Assembly: GCF_001373415.1 (NCBI RefSeq)
Contig: NZ_CDSE01000010.1
Location: 62,001-126,000, forward strand
Reading direction: 5' to 3'
Source of the DNA: Paenibacillus dakarensis
Lineage (GTDB): Bacteria > Bacillota > Bacilli > Paenibacillales > Paenibacillaceae
DNA length: 64,000 nucleotides
Shown here: positions 25,570 to 34,269 of the stretch, piece after piece
Layout of the letters: every line of letters starts with the position of its first letter
How positions within the stretch are numbered: position 1 is the stretch's first letter
Notes under the pieces: model-generated
The model's database searches: none
What the model saw: the letters and a program-made list of their open reading frames with translations, nothing else
Told to the model about the DNA's origin: nothing
Translations under genes and position numbers: made by a program

Positions 25570-28500
25570 TTATTTAGGCTCAATTTCATCCAGGGTCAGG
25601 CTGTACTTTAAGTTCTTCATGTAGGAACCGTCCTTATTCATAAACACCATGCCGAACTGTAGTTCATCGGCAGTTCCATGGACGATCGCGATGAGCCGGT
25701 TGATACCGGATTGCAGTTCGATCTGCTTCTCCGGTTCCGAAACAAGGTCACCGTTCATATAAATCTCAAACGCACAGTTCGTGTTTATTTTCAGCTTTCC
25801 ATGAAGGATGCCGCTGCCTTGGCCGCATTCCAAATCTGATATATCAACGAAGCAGCTCAGGAACCAGCGGTTTTGCTCAGCATTTGTGATCCTGAAAGTT
25901 CCGTCAGAAGAGTTTCGTTCTTTCTTAAGCATCCAGCCGTAAAGCCCCTCACCCAGATTGTTGAGCGAGAATTCCGGATCTGTATAATAGGCCTTCATCT
26001 CTTCGTAATTCACCCAAGGCTTACAAGGCAGCGCCATCACCTTTTCGACAGACCAATGTGGATCTCCTTTGGTACCACTCAGCAGCTTGTCGTTGAAGGA
26101 AGCTCCAAGATTAGCGAGCAGCCGCGAATATAAACGAATGGATTTGTCGCTCTTTCCTTCAAGCAGCAGTTGGGATATGACAATTAGTCCTTGTCCTGTG
26201 TTTGCCTGAATAACAAATTCTCCAGCAGGAGAAGCCTTCGCCTTGTTGAGCTCGACCAATGCCAGTCTGCTGTATTCGGAAGTATGCTCATTCACAAAAT
26301 AATCCTTCCATGCTGTGCCTTCCACACTGGTGCAAAGAGCCGAGGTATTATCGGCATTCAGACTGAAAGAAGCGAGAGGATGATTCATGACTTCTCTTGG
26401 TGAAAGGAACACTTTGTCGAAACCGAAAAGATCAACCGGACTTAATCCCTGGGCAGCTGGTATATTGTAATCCGCCTCCAAGTGGTAAGTTTCATGGTGT
26501 GTAATGGTGACAGGGCGATTCAATAGTTCAGATATTGCGGCTTCTTGCCCTGATTCTGCCGGTAAAACCACGACTGTACCGCCTTGATGAGCATACTCGC
26601 TTATGGCAGAAGCAGTTTCAGAATTCACCAGGAGCTCCGGTTGAACACACAGGAGACCATAGTCCTTTATGAGCTCACTCGTGACACTCTCCACTACATC
26701 GAAGGAAAGGCTAATATTTCGTAAAAATTGCTCTGCTGATCCTCCCGGTTCTACGTATGCACCGGTACGAACCGTTGAAACTTCCGTGTTTCCTGCGTAG
26801 GCCACCATATTGCGAAGCAAGCAGCAAGCTGCAGGAACCTTATGGAAATGTTCCATGATCTGTAGTTGATTGGCGATAAATAGACCGTTTCCGTTTCGGT
26901 ATTCCAGCAGCGGAGACCATAGATCCCCGCCGTCTCCGAAATCGCCCGCGCTGCATTCCAGTAACATATTGAAATTTCCAATGAGCGGCTTCTCGAAAGC
27001 GGCATGAATGATCGGAACTGGGCCATTTTCAAGGATCTGTTCATCCCAGTACATAAAGTCATCATTCTCCAAGCCTTCAAGAACAGGATGGTTATAGCTG
27101 CCCGCATGTGCCCTTATGAAGTCCTGCCGGGAAATCACCAGAGTTCCAGGAGACAGATGCTGCTGTTCTAACAGAAGCAGACGCCCACCCTTATCTACGA
27201 ACTCTTGAAGAGACATCTCCAGACCGTCCTCATCCTCAAGTCTGCTGCCCGCAATGAGCAGATGGTCTGAGGAAAGATCCTTGATTTGTTTCGACTTTAC
27301 TCGTGTGCAGTCTGGTACAAGCTTGTTTATGATACGGAGCTCTTGCTCCTGTCCAATAAAAGCAACCGGACGATCGACCAATACAGGATCTTTCTTCATA
27401 TAAGAGGGGAATAGTTTGTAATGTAAATTCAACTCATGCACCTGCTCGTTATCGTGAAACATCACGGCACGGAGCTGGATTGATGATTTAACGCTGACTG
27501 GATCAGGACTCCATGAGACCGTAACTTGTCTGTGGTCAGCAGGCTCTTGAGAGAATTCCAGGTGCTCACTGTGCAGGAGCTTCCCTTCTTGATGAATCTT
27601 GAATTCGATTCGGGTCTTACTTGCATGGAACGTATCGTTATACACATCGAAGCTTCGAAGAATCGGCTTATCATCGAAGAATGAACGATTGTATTCTGCC
27701 GGAATCATGGTGGCTGCTTTGAAGGAAGCTTCCATGATCGGGAAAGACGGATTCTTTATATACGCCGGATAATCTTTCGGAAGAAGGCCGTTATTAAGCG
27801 TTAAAGAGTATTTCGGAATGACCTTCGGTTTGGGTCCTGGCGTGTCTAAATCAGAAGGAGGAAGCATAATATCGTGTTCCGGCATGGCCCGCATGAAGTA
27901 ATGGGCGAAGTTGAAGGTGGATATTCCGGAAACTCCTTGTCGCCTTGCATATTCCACGTACAGCCGCTCCTTCTCAGCAAGACCTTTTACACAGTCATCT
28001 GTATTTTGATAAGCACATAATCCAACATACATACTGCTGTTTTGCGGACAGACATACCACCAGCCGCCATGCTCGCCAAACACCAGAGGTACCTTCCGAT
28101 CCCACCCGTCAATCGTGCCATCAATGTTATAATGTCTGCTTTCGATCTCAGTGAGGTTCTTGGAGAGGAGACGATTATCACCTTCAAGAATGATGGGACG
28201 TGTAGCGTCCAACTCCCGAATGAGGTCCATCATCGAAGGAATATGTTGTTTGAAAATATCACGTCCATCGACCCAGCGCATCTCGTTTTGTAAGCTCCAC
28301 AGGATGATGGACGGATGATTGCGGTCACGCTTCACCAGTCTGCGAACATGCGCTTTACAGTTTTCAATAAAATCAGGATGATCTGCCGCCATGGATTTGC
28401 TCGAACCGTAAATAGCCGTTTCATCAACAATGAGCATGCCCATTTCATCGGCGATATCAAGATAATAAGTCGGATGCGGCTCCGCATGCAGCCGAACGCA

Positions 28501-29559
28501 GTTAACGCCGGCCTCCTTGCACATCTGATACCAGTTACGTACATATTCCCGTGTTTGTTGAATTGTGCCCTGGAAATGCCAGGAATCGCCGCGCAGGTTA
28601 ATGGGGGTGCCGTTAAGGATGAACTGCGGGCCTTCGGTCCAGATTTCCCGGAAGCCGAATCGTTCTTCCAGGCGATCAATGACCTCGTCACCGGCAAGAA
28701 GCTGTAATTCCAGCTTGTACAGAGTCGGTTGTTCAGGGTTCCAATACTTAGCGTCTTCCCAATCCAAGTGGAACTTCAGTCTGCTCGAATACCCCTGGCC
28801 GTTCACGACTAACGCCTCGGTTTCAGCCAGAAGAATAGGGAAGGACTTCGAATCATCGTTTTCACGTACAGAAAGAACTGCTTTATAGGATGTCTTCAGA
28901 GACTGCAAGGAGGGATGGATCACTGCAGCAGCTACATTCAGCCGGTTCTCACGTACCGAAGTGCGGATCGACACATCCGCGAGATAGACGTCCGGTCGGA
29001 TTTCCAGATATACATCCTGCCAAATACCTCGGGCCATAAAACCGAACCAGGAGCCGACAAGGCCCGTGGTTTTCTGCTGCGCTGAAGGAATAACCACCTT
29101 ATCAAAATTGCCGCATACCACATGAAGATCATGTTCGGCATCCTTCGTGACGAATTCAGTGATTTCCACCGAGAGCGGCAGGTAACCATCCTCCCACACA
29201 GTAATGAGGTGATGGTCCAGGTAAATAGCAGCCTTCTGCATGATTCCGTCCATCCGAAGAAAGATGCGCATTCCTGTAACGTCCATGGCTCGAGGCAACC
29301 GGAAGGTCCGGTGAAGAACTCCTGCTTCCGCTTGGGTCCATTCCTTAGGATACTGAAACAGATCATATGGGGCATACTCGTGCTCTGGAATCACCCCAAA
29401 ATTCTTTCCCGGCAGTCTTTCGTAAGCGCTTCTCCAGCTGGAGGGAACTTGAACCTTCTGCTCTTCATAAACAAGATCGGCAGGGAGCTCGTAACCGGTC
29501 CCTTGCTCGTATAACGGCATGAAATTCCATTCGCCATTTAGGCAATGTTCGATACGCAT
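25570..29559 (-). CDS. Very large GH2-family glycoside hydrolase
   Basis: A 1329-residue enzyme without signal peptide. Residues 1-310 form the GH2 sugar-binding and Ig-like domains. The TIM barrel (about 310-560) has the predicted acid/base E426 in SLQNEM and a likely nucleophile E496 in VFGEHGG. The C-terminal 700 residues are unusual: a linker domain, two glutamine-amidotransferase-like Rossmann segments (about 745-900 and 960-1080, e.g. LLIAGSRLEDEDG and YAHQGGTVVVLP) and a final jelly-roll. GH2 enzymes cleave beta-galactosides, beta-glucuronides or beta-mannosides; the specificity is open. AAAGGAG 10 bases before the ATG fixes the start. It is co-transcribed with a mutarotase-like gene and a lyase-like gene. 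Confidence 0.85.
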   Translation of the reverse strand: MRIEHCLNGEWNFMPLYEQGTGYELPADLVYEEQKVQVPSSWRSAYERLPGKNFGVIPEHEYAPYDLFQYPKEWTQAEAGVLHRTFRLPRAMDVTGMRIFLRMDGIMQKAAIYLDHHLITVWEDGYLPLSVEITEFVTKDAEHDLHVVCGNFDKVVIPSAQQKTTGLVGSWFGFMARGIWQDVYLEIRPDVYLADVSIRTSVRENRLNVAAAVIHPSLQSLKTSYKAVLSVRENDDSKSFPILLAETEALVVNGQGYSSRLKFHLDWEDAKYWNPEQPTLYKLELQLLAGDEVIDRLEERFGFREIWTEGPQFILNGTPINLRGDSWHFQGTIQQTREYVRNWYQMCKEAGVNCVRLHAEPHPTYYLDIADEMGMLIVDETAIYGSSKSMAADHPDFIENCKAHVRRLVKRDRNHPSIILWSLQNEMRWVDGRDIFKQHIPSMMDLIRELDATRPIILEGDNRLLSKNLTEIESRHYNIDGTIDGWDRKVPLVFGEHGGWWYVCPQNSSMYVGLCAYQNTDDCVKGLAEKERLYVEYARRQGVSGISTFNFAHYFMRAMPEHDIMLPPSDLDTPGPKPKVIPKYSLTLNNGLLPKDYPAYIKNPSFPIMEASFKAATMIPAEYNRSFFDDKPILRSFDVYNDTFHASKTRIEFKIHQEGKLLHSEHLEFSQEPADHRQVTVSWSPDPVSVKSSIQLRAVMFHDNEQVHELNLHYKLFPSYMKKDPVLVDRPVAFIGQEQELRIINKLVPDCTRVKSKQIKDLSSDHLLIAGSRLEDEDGLEMSLQEFVDKGGRLLLLEQQHLSPGTLVISRQDFIRAHAGSYNHPVLEGLENDDFMYWDEQILENGPVPIIHAAFEKPLIGNFNMLLECSAGDFGDGGDLWSPLLEYRNGNGLFIANQLQIMEHFHKVPAACCLLRNMVAYAGNTEVSTVRTGAYVEPGGSAEQFLRNISLSFDVVESVTSELIKDYGLLCVQPELLVNSETASAISEYAHQGGTVVVLPAESGQEAAISELLNRPVTITHHETYHLEADYNIPAAQGLSPVDLFGFDKVFLSPREVMNHPLASFSLNADNTSALCTSVEGTAWKDYFVNEHTSEYSRLALVELNKAKASPAGEFVIQANTGQGLIVISQLLLEGKSDKSIRLYSRLLANLGASFNDKLLSGTKGDPHWSVEKVMALPCKPWVNYEEMKAYYTDPEFSLNNLGEGLYGWMLKKERNSSDGTFRITNAEQNRWFLSCFVDISDLECGQGSGILHGKLKINTNCAFEIYMNGDLVSEPEKQIELQSGINRLIAIVHGTADELQFGMVFMNKDGSYMKNLKYSLTLDEIEPK

Positions 29560-29596
29560 GTCAGGTATACTCCTTTCATTTCATATTCCATATTCC

Positions 29597-30235
29597 TTAT
29601 GCCCGGAGGATGAGCGGAATTTCCAGCCAGATCCGGGAGGGTTCCGCAGGTTGACTCCAGGGTATGAAGTGGGGTTCCATTGTTCCGGCCCAGTCAGTTG
29701 GTGTATTGGAAGTCGAGAGACCTCCTGAATAAGGAGGCATTTCGATCGTCGCCGGATCTTCGGAGTAGAAAAACATCAGATTTTCATGAAGACCAATCAT
29801 TCCGTATTTATCGCCATCACCGGGCTTCTCCTCCTGGTACTGGTAATGGTAAAACACATAACGGGCTACTTTGTCCGGTTGGAGATGGGCAATTCTGGCA
29901 TACGGCCTGGCTGAAGCATTTTTTCTTAACCAATGCTCCTCACTGATCGGATTTTGATAGTGAAAAATATCAGTCATAGGTATCCATCTTCTAGGATTAC
30001 TTGTTCCGGGCCAAGCTTCCAAGGCGTCTTCGCAGTGAGCGAAGAGTTCATGAGGATCAACGGACTGAGCGGAACTTTCATAATAAAGAAAAAGCTGCAT
30101 ATCGAAATGAAACAGACTAAGATGACTGGCTCCGTGTTCTCTCATTCGGTTCTGAAGGGCAGGCAGAGTTTCACGAAATAATCGTTGCGGGTCCACATTC
30201 TCCCGGCAGTGAGCCCGGAATTGATAACGATGCAT
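29597..30235 (-). CDS. L-rhamnose-mutarotase-like protein with C-terminal extension
   Basis: A 212-residue protein. The first 110 residues follow the L-rhamnose mutarotase (RhaM/RhaU) pattern: YQFRAHC start, LxxxGASHLSLFHFDMQLFLYYE, then WPGTSNPRRWIPMTDIFHY, the counterpart of the RhaM W-W-A-x-T-D-P-M end motif. The remaining 100 residues form a beta-rich domain I do not recognise. The ATG at 30235 is chosen because GGAGGTG lies 4-5 bases before it; an in-frame ATG at 30268 has none. RhaM converts anomers of L-rhamnose, so its place at the head of the lyase/GH2 operon suggests rhamnose in the substrate. Function is inferred. Confidence 0.55.
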   Translation of the reverse strand: MHRYQFRAHCRENVDPQRLFRETLPALQNRMREHGASHLSLFHFDMQLFLYYESSAQSVDPHELFAHCEDALEAWPGTSNPRRWIPMTDIFHYQNPISEEHWLRKNASARPYARIAHLQPDKVARYVFYHYQYQEEKPGDGDKYGMIGLHENLMFFYSEDPATIEMPPYSGGLSTSNTPTDWAGTMEPHFIPWSQPAEPSRIWLEIPLILRA

Positions 30236-30294
30236 AAGGCACCTCCGTTTTATGTCTATCATCCTCATGTTACTGCAATACGTTTCACGATTCC

Positions 30295-30323
30295 TTGACG
30301 ATAGTGACCTTCTTTAGCATAAT
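30295..30323 (+). promoter_or_regulatory. Promoter of the cupin-AraC gene (leaderless)
   Basis: TTGACG (30295-30300), 17-base spacer, CATAAT (30318-30323). The predicted first transcribed base, 7 after the -10, is the A of the ATG at 30330. Confidence 0.6.
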
Positions 30324-30329
30324 AGTGAC
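30301..30329 (+). repeat. Direct repeat ATAGTGAC overlapping the promoter
   Basis: ATAGTGAC occurs at 30301-30308 and 30322-30329, 21 bases apart, exactly two helical turns. The copies flank the spacer and -10 element, a good position for the AraC-family product to control its own gene and the divergent operon. Confidence 0.5.
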
Positions 30330-31190
30330 ATGAGTAGAAAAAGCCACTACCGCGACCAGGGGCTGGAACCGGACTTTATTTTTCGCATACAGAAGTGCCC
30401 TTTAACCCATGATATTTCTATCCATCACCATGACTATTCCGAGCTGGTTGTCATTCTTGGAGGTACAGCAACCCACATTATTGAAGGAAGGGAGTACCCG
30501 ATCTCCGCTGGACAAGTATTTTTCATCCACGGTAATGTTTCCCATGGCTATAAAGACGTGGACCATATTCAGTATGTCAACGTGATGTTTCATCCCGATC
30601 AGATCGCTCAACTGCAGGAACTGAAGCTGATGGCCGGCTTTCAAGCCTTATTTTATTTCGAACCGTTCTATCGGCAGGAAATGAACTTTAAAGGAATGCT
30701 TACCCTGAATGAGGAGCAGCTGCAGCAGGTTACGGGGTTGCTGGATGTAATCCTGGATGAGCATGACAACAGGCCGGAAGGTTACCGATTGCTTATCCGA
30801 TCAACCTTTACGGCACTGATTGGTCTGCTCTCCCGTTACTATGTAGCTAACAATGGGTGGTCTCAGAATAAAGCGCTTCGAATCGCGGAATCCATTACAT
30901 ACCTGGAGGAACACTTTCAACAGCCTCTGAATCTGGAGATGCTTGCGGAAAAGGCCTATTTATCTAAAAGGCAATTCCTTCGAGAATTCGCAAGGAACTT
31001 CCATACGACGCCCATGGACTATGTAATCCGGCGTAGGCTGGATTATTCATGTACGCTTCTGCGTAATCCCGAGCTTTCCATTTTGCTAGTGGCACAAGAG
31101 AGCGGATTCCGTGACCAGAATTATTACGCTCGCCAGTTCAAGAAGATATACCTTTGTACACCTACGGAATACCGGGAAAAATATATATAA
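30330..31190 (+). CDS. Cupin-AraC-family transcriptional regulator
   Basis: A 286-residue regulator of the RhaR/RhaS layout. An N-terminal cupin (about residues 20-100, with HHHDYSELVVILGG and FIHGNVSHGY) should bind a sugar or uronide, and two C-terminal helix-turn-helix units (from about residue 187: LAEKAYLSKRQFLREF and VAQESGFRDQNYYARQFKK) bind DNA. There is no ribosome site before the ATG, and the promoter places transcription start at the ATG itself. It is divergent from the rhamnose-mutarotase/GH2/lyase operon, which it most likely activates. A bidirectional terminator separates it from the next regulator. Confidence 0.88.
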   Translation: MSRKSHYRDQGLEPDFIFRIQKCPLTHDISIHHHDYSELVVILGGTATHIIEGREYPISAGQVFFIHGNVSHGYKDVDHIQYVNVMFHPDQIAQLQELKLMAGFQALFYFEPFYRQEMNFKGMLTLNEEQLQQVTGLLDVILDEHDNRPEGYRLLIRSTFTALIGLLSRYYVANNGWSQNKALRIAESITYLEEHFQQPLNLEMLAEKAYLSKRQFLREFARNFHTTPMDYVIRRRLDYSCTLLRNPELSILLVAQESGFRDQNYYARQFKKIYLCTPTEYREKYI

Positions 31191-31201
31191 GCTTAATAAA
31201 T

Positions 31202-31236
31202 AAACAGCAGGAACGAATTAACGTTCCTGCTGTTTT
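31202..31236. terminator. Bidirectional terminator between two AraC-family genes
   Basis: Perfect arms AACAGCAGGAACG and CGTTCCTGCTGTT with an 8-base loop, preceded by an A-rich and followed by a T-rich run. Confidence 0.85.
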
Positions 31237-31238
31237 TG

Positions 31239-32108
31239 TTATGTCTGTCCCAATCGCGTGATGCGATACTGCCCGGGTGTCATTCCCATTTTTTTTCGAA
31301 ATAAACGAATGAAATAATTCGGGTTCTCAATTCCAACCTGCACGCCGATTTCAGATATGGAAAGTCCTGTATTTTCCAAAAGAGATTTCGCTTTATTGAT
31401 CTGAAGCTCATGAAGATATTGAAGCGGACTTAGTCCTGTGTATTTCTTCAGGCAGCGGGCGAGATAGTCGAAATGGAAATGAAGTGTTTCTTCCATATGC
31501 TTCGCATCGAAGGGACGCGTTACATGCTGCTGAAGATAGGTGATCGTTTGATCGCACAGGGTTCTGGAGCGCGAAGCATATTGCAAGCGAACAGCGGTCT
31601 GCAATTCTGTCAACAAGCCAGCCAGATGCGATTGCAGAGATAGGGAGGTTGCGGGTGACAAGCCTTGATGGAACTTCATCATTTGCTGCAGGAACGGGAG
31701 GATGCTTGGAATATGCAATGTGGTGAACTTTGGAATATACATGACCTGCCGGTGCGGTGTGACATCAAAATTAGAACCTTTCGTGAAAGGGACCGACCAT
31801 GGAATTTGCCCACTGTCTACCATTCGGACAGGTGCGGGGTGAACGAAGTGGAGCCAGTAAATTTCGGTATCCTCCTCACAAGGTCGATACCCGACATGTT
31901 GGCGGTTCGGCTCGAGCACAAGCATGGAGCCTTCTCTGATTTCGAAAGGCACATCCTCTTCCGATATGTACAATGTGCCCTTCATCACGAACAGCATGTC
32001 ATACACATCAAAGCTACGTCTCAGATGCTGCTGCCCCGGTTCCCAGATCGAGTGACCGATCGTTACTAATTGCGGGAGCGGTGGGATGGTTAATTCAAGA
32101 CAATTCAT
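31239..32108 (-). CDS. AraC-family transcriptional regulator
   Basis: A 289-residue cytosolic regulator. The N-terminal cupin/arabinose-binding fold (about 1-130) contains FDVYDMLFVMKGTLYI and VLEPNRQHVGYRP; the C-terminal 100 residues hold the paired helix-turn-helix domain ending in NPNYFIRLFRKKMGMTPGQYR in pieces, the AraC hallmark. The plausible start is the ATG at 32108. It is divergent from the seven-gene hydrolase/Kdu operon that begins at 32268 and is its probable activator. The 159-base region between contains an imperfect dyad, TCTGTT (32127-32132) and AACAGA (32156-32161), that could be part of its operator. Confidence 0.88.
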   Translation of the reverse strand: MNCLELTIPPLPQLVTIGHSIWEPGQQHLRRSFDVYDMLFVMKGTLYISEEDVPFEIREGSMLVLEPNRQHVGYRPCEEDTEIYWLHFVHPAPVRMVDSGQIPWSVPFTKGSNFDVTPHRQVMYIPKFTTLHIPSILPFLQQMMKFHQGLSPATSLSLQSHLAGLLTELQTAVRLQYASRSRTLCDQTITYLQQHVTRPFDAKHMEETLHFHFDYLARCLKKYTGLSPLQYLHELQINKAKSLLENTGLSISEIGVQVGIENPNYFIRLFRKKMGMTPGQYRITRLGQT

Positions 32109-32267
32109 AACAGGCAGCCCTTTCCATCTGTTAATTATGTTTCTATTGTATCATGAACAGAAATAAGAGTGGTCTAAAATGTGCTATAAAAAGTCGTCTT
32201 TGAACCTATCCGTTCAATGTTAGAAGCACTATATTAAAGTTATATGAATGGGAAAGGAAGAGAAATC

Positions 32268-34244
32268 ATGCGATTCCGTCAAGTTCATCTAGACTTCCAT
32301 ACTTCGGAGGTCATTACCCCGATCGGGGACCGTTTTGACAAAAAACAGTTTCAGGAAATGCTGAAGCTAGGGCATGTGGATTCCATAACCGTGTTTTCCA
32401 AATGCCATCACGGCTGGGCTTACCATCCATCGGAGGCCAATGAGATTCATCCAGGGTTAAGCTACGATTTGCTTGCGGCCCAGATCGAGGCAGCCCATGA
32501 AATCAATGTGAAAACACCGGTATATCTTTCTGCTGGATTAGATGAAAAACTAGCCCGGCGGCATCCAGAATGGCTCATCCGTGACATTAATGATCGAACG
32601 AATTGGGCCGATGGCTTCATGGAACCAGGCTATCATAAGTTTTGCATGAACTCTCCATATCTCGATATCCTGATCAAGCAGATCCAGGAAGTTCTGCTTC
32701 GATATGATGCGGACGGATTGTTTCTAGATATTGTAGGTGTAAGCAAATGCTACTGTCATAACTGCGTTGAAACGATACGCCGCCAAGGGAAGGACCCTCG
32801 TGATGAGGAAGCAATGAAGGTCCTTTGGGAGAACACATACGCTAATTATACAGGCAGGGTAAAGGATACCGTAGAATCGATAAAGCCAGGTCTGCCCATT
32901 TTTCATAACGGTGGACATATAAAACGAGGACGACGAGACTTGGCTTCAATGAATACTCATTTGGAACTGGAGTCGCTGCCTACAGGTGGATGGGGTTATG
33001 ACCATTTCCCGCTTTCGGCAAGGTACGTACAGACGCTTGGAGTCAACTTTCTTGGCATGACCGGTAAATTCCATACCGCTTGGGGGGAATTCGGCGGATA
33101 TAAGCATCCGAATGCACTCCGTTATGAAGCTGCACTTAGCCTCGCCCATGGTGCAAGATGTTCGATTGGAGATCAGCTGCAGCCTGACGGATTTATGGAT
33201 CCGGTAACCTATGAAATAATCGGTAAGGCATACCGGGAGGTCGAGAGCAAGGAGGCATGGTGCGTAAATACAACGAACGTTGCGGATGTAGCCATTTTGT
33301 CATTAGAAGCAACAGGCGTGCATCCAAAAGCCAAACAAAACGGAAGTCTAGCAGATTCAGATGTAGGTGCTACACGAATGTTGCTGGAGGGTAAAATCCT
33401 ATTCGATATCATTGATATGGAGCATGATTTCTCGGCTTATCAAGTATTGATTTTGCCGGATTATGTGGCAGTGAATGGCGAGTTGAAGAACAAGTTAGAT
33501 ATGTTTTTGAAGCAGGGAGGCAAGATTCTCGCTACAGGTTGGTCGGGTCTAGATCAAGACTGCACTTCCTTCACCTTTGACTTTGGAGCTCGGTATCTGG
33601 GGGTTAATCCTTACCGCCCTGATTATTTCCGTCCTTTGTTCAAACCTGCAAGCATGGGAGCGGCATCCTTTATTATGTATTCGGAAGGCCAGAAGCTCGA
33701 ACTTGACGGCGGGACTGAGCTTGGAAGCAGGGAAGACTCTTATTTTAACCGCGATGTCTTGACCTTCTGCTCGCACCAACATACACCTTGCAGCCATGTT
33801 TATGGAGGACCTGGAATGGTGGAGAGCAGCAGCGGAATTTATATGGCTTGGAACGTGTTTGAGGATTACGCAAACCAAGGAAGTCTGATATTGAAGGAGA
33901 CGATCCTGTACGCGCTGGACCGCCTGCTGCAGTCTAAAAAGACGCTGAATACCAATCTGCCAGCTCAAGGCGTGACCACTTTGCAGGAACAGAAGGAAGA
34001 GAAACGACTGGTCAATCACCTGCTGTATGCGTCACCGGTTCGTCGTGGGAAAAGCATCGAAGTGATTGAGGATATTCTGCCTCTATATGATGTTGAGGTG
34101 TCTATTCGGACTCCCCGTCATGTGAAAAATGTGTATTTGGCGCCGCAAAACCAGCCTATTTCCTATACATTCGAGAATGGCTCGGTCTTCTACACCATTC
34201 CAAAGCTTGAATGCCATCAGATGGTCGTTATCGAGTACGAGTGA
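32268..34244 (+). CDS. GHL6/GH42-like putative glycoside hydrolase
   Basis: A 658-residue cytosolic protein, first gene of a seven-gene operon. The N-terminal 370 residues look like a TIM-barrel hydrolase of the hypothetical-glycosyl-hydrolase-6 type (PF14871), with LDFHTSEV at the start, the YDADGLFLDI strand and a well-conserved MTGKFHTAWGEFGGYK block. The region from about 380 to 540 resembles the beta-galactosidase trimerisation (amidotransferase-like) fold, and a C-terminal beta domain follows. Asp and Glu residues in GLFLDI and AWGEFG are candidate catalytic groups. The ATG at 32268 follows AAGGAAGAG; an ATG at 32244 would read through that site. Specificity is unknown; relatives act on fucosides, galactosides or are untested. 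Confidence 0.7.
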   Translation: MRFRQVHLDFHTSEVITPIGDRFDKKQFQEMLKLGHVDSITVFSKCHHGWAYHPSEANEIHPGLSYDLLAAQIEAAHEINVKTPVYLSAGLDEKLARRHPEWLIRDINDRTNWADGFMEPGYHKFCMNSPYLDILIKQIQEVLLRYDADGLFLDIVGVSKCYCHNCVETIRRQGKDPRDEEAMKVLWENTYANYTGRVKDTVESIKPGLPIFHNGGHIKRGRRDLASMNTHLELESLPTGGWGYDHFPLSARYVQTLGVNFLGMTGKFHTAWGEFGGYKHPNALRYEAALSLAHGARCSIGDQLQPDGFMDPVTYEIIGKAYREVESKEAWCVNTTNVADVAILSLEATGVHPKAKQNGSLADSDVGATRMLLEGKILFDIIDMEHDFSAYQVLILPDYVAVNGELKNKLDMFLKQGGKILATGWSGLDQDCTSFTFDFGARYLGVNPYRPDYFRPLFKPASMGAASFIMYSEGQKLELDGGTELGSREDSYFNRDVLTFCSHQHTPCSHVYGGPGMVESSSGIYMAWNVFEDYANQGSLILKETILYALDRLLQSKKTLNTNLPAQGVTTLQEQKEEKRLVNHLLYASPVRRGKSIEVIEDILPLYDVEVSIRTPRHVKNVYLAPQNQPISYTFENGSVFYTIPKLECHQMVVIEYE

Positions 34245-34269
34245 ATTAGGATAGGAAGGAAGCAGAACG

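Noticed and set aside
28315-28707. Several 100-145-codon frames within the GH2 gene (for example 28315-28707 and 28938-29375)
   Set aside because: Other-frame readings of a long gene with continuous domain evidence.
30251-30290. A cre-like sequence (TGAAACGTATTGCA, minus strand) before the mutarotase gene
   Set aside because: The central CG is shifted by one base from the consensus, so it does not qualify.
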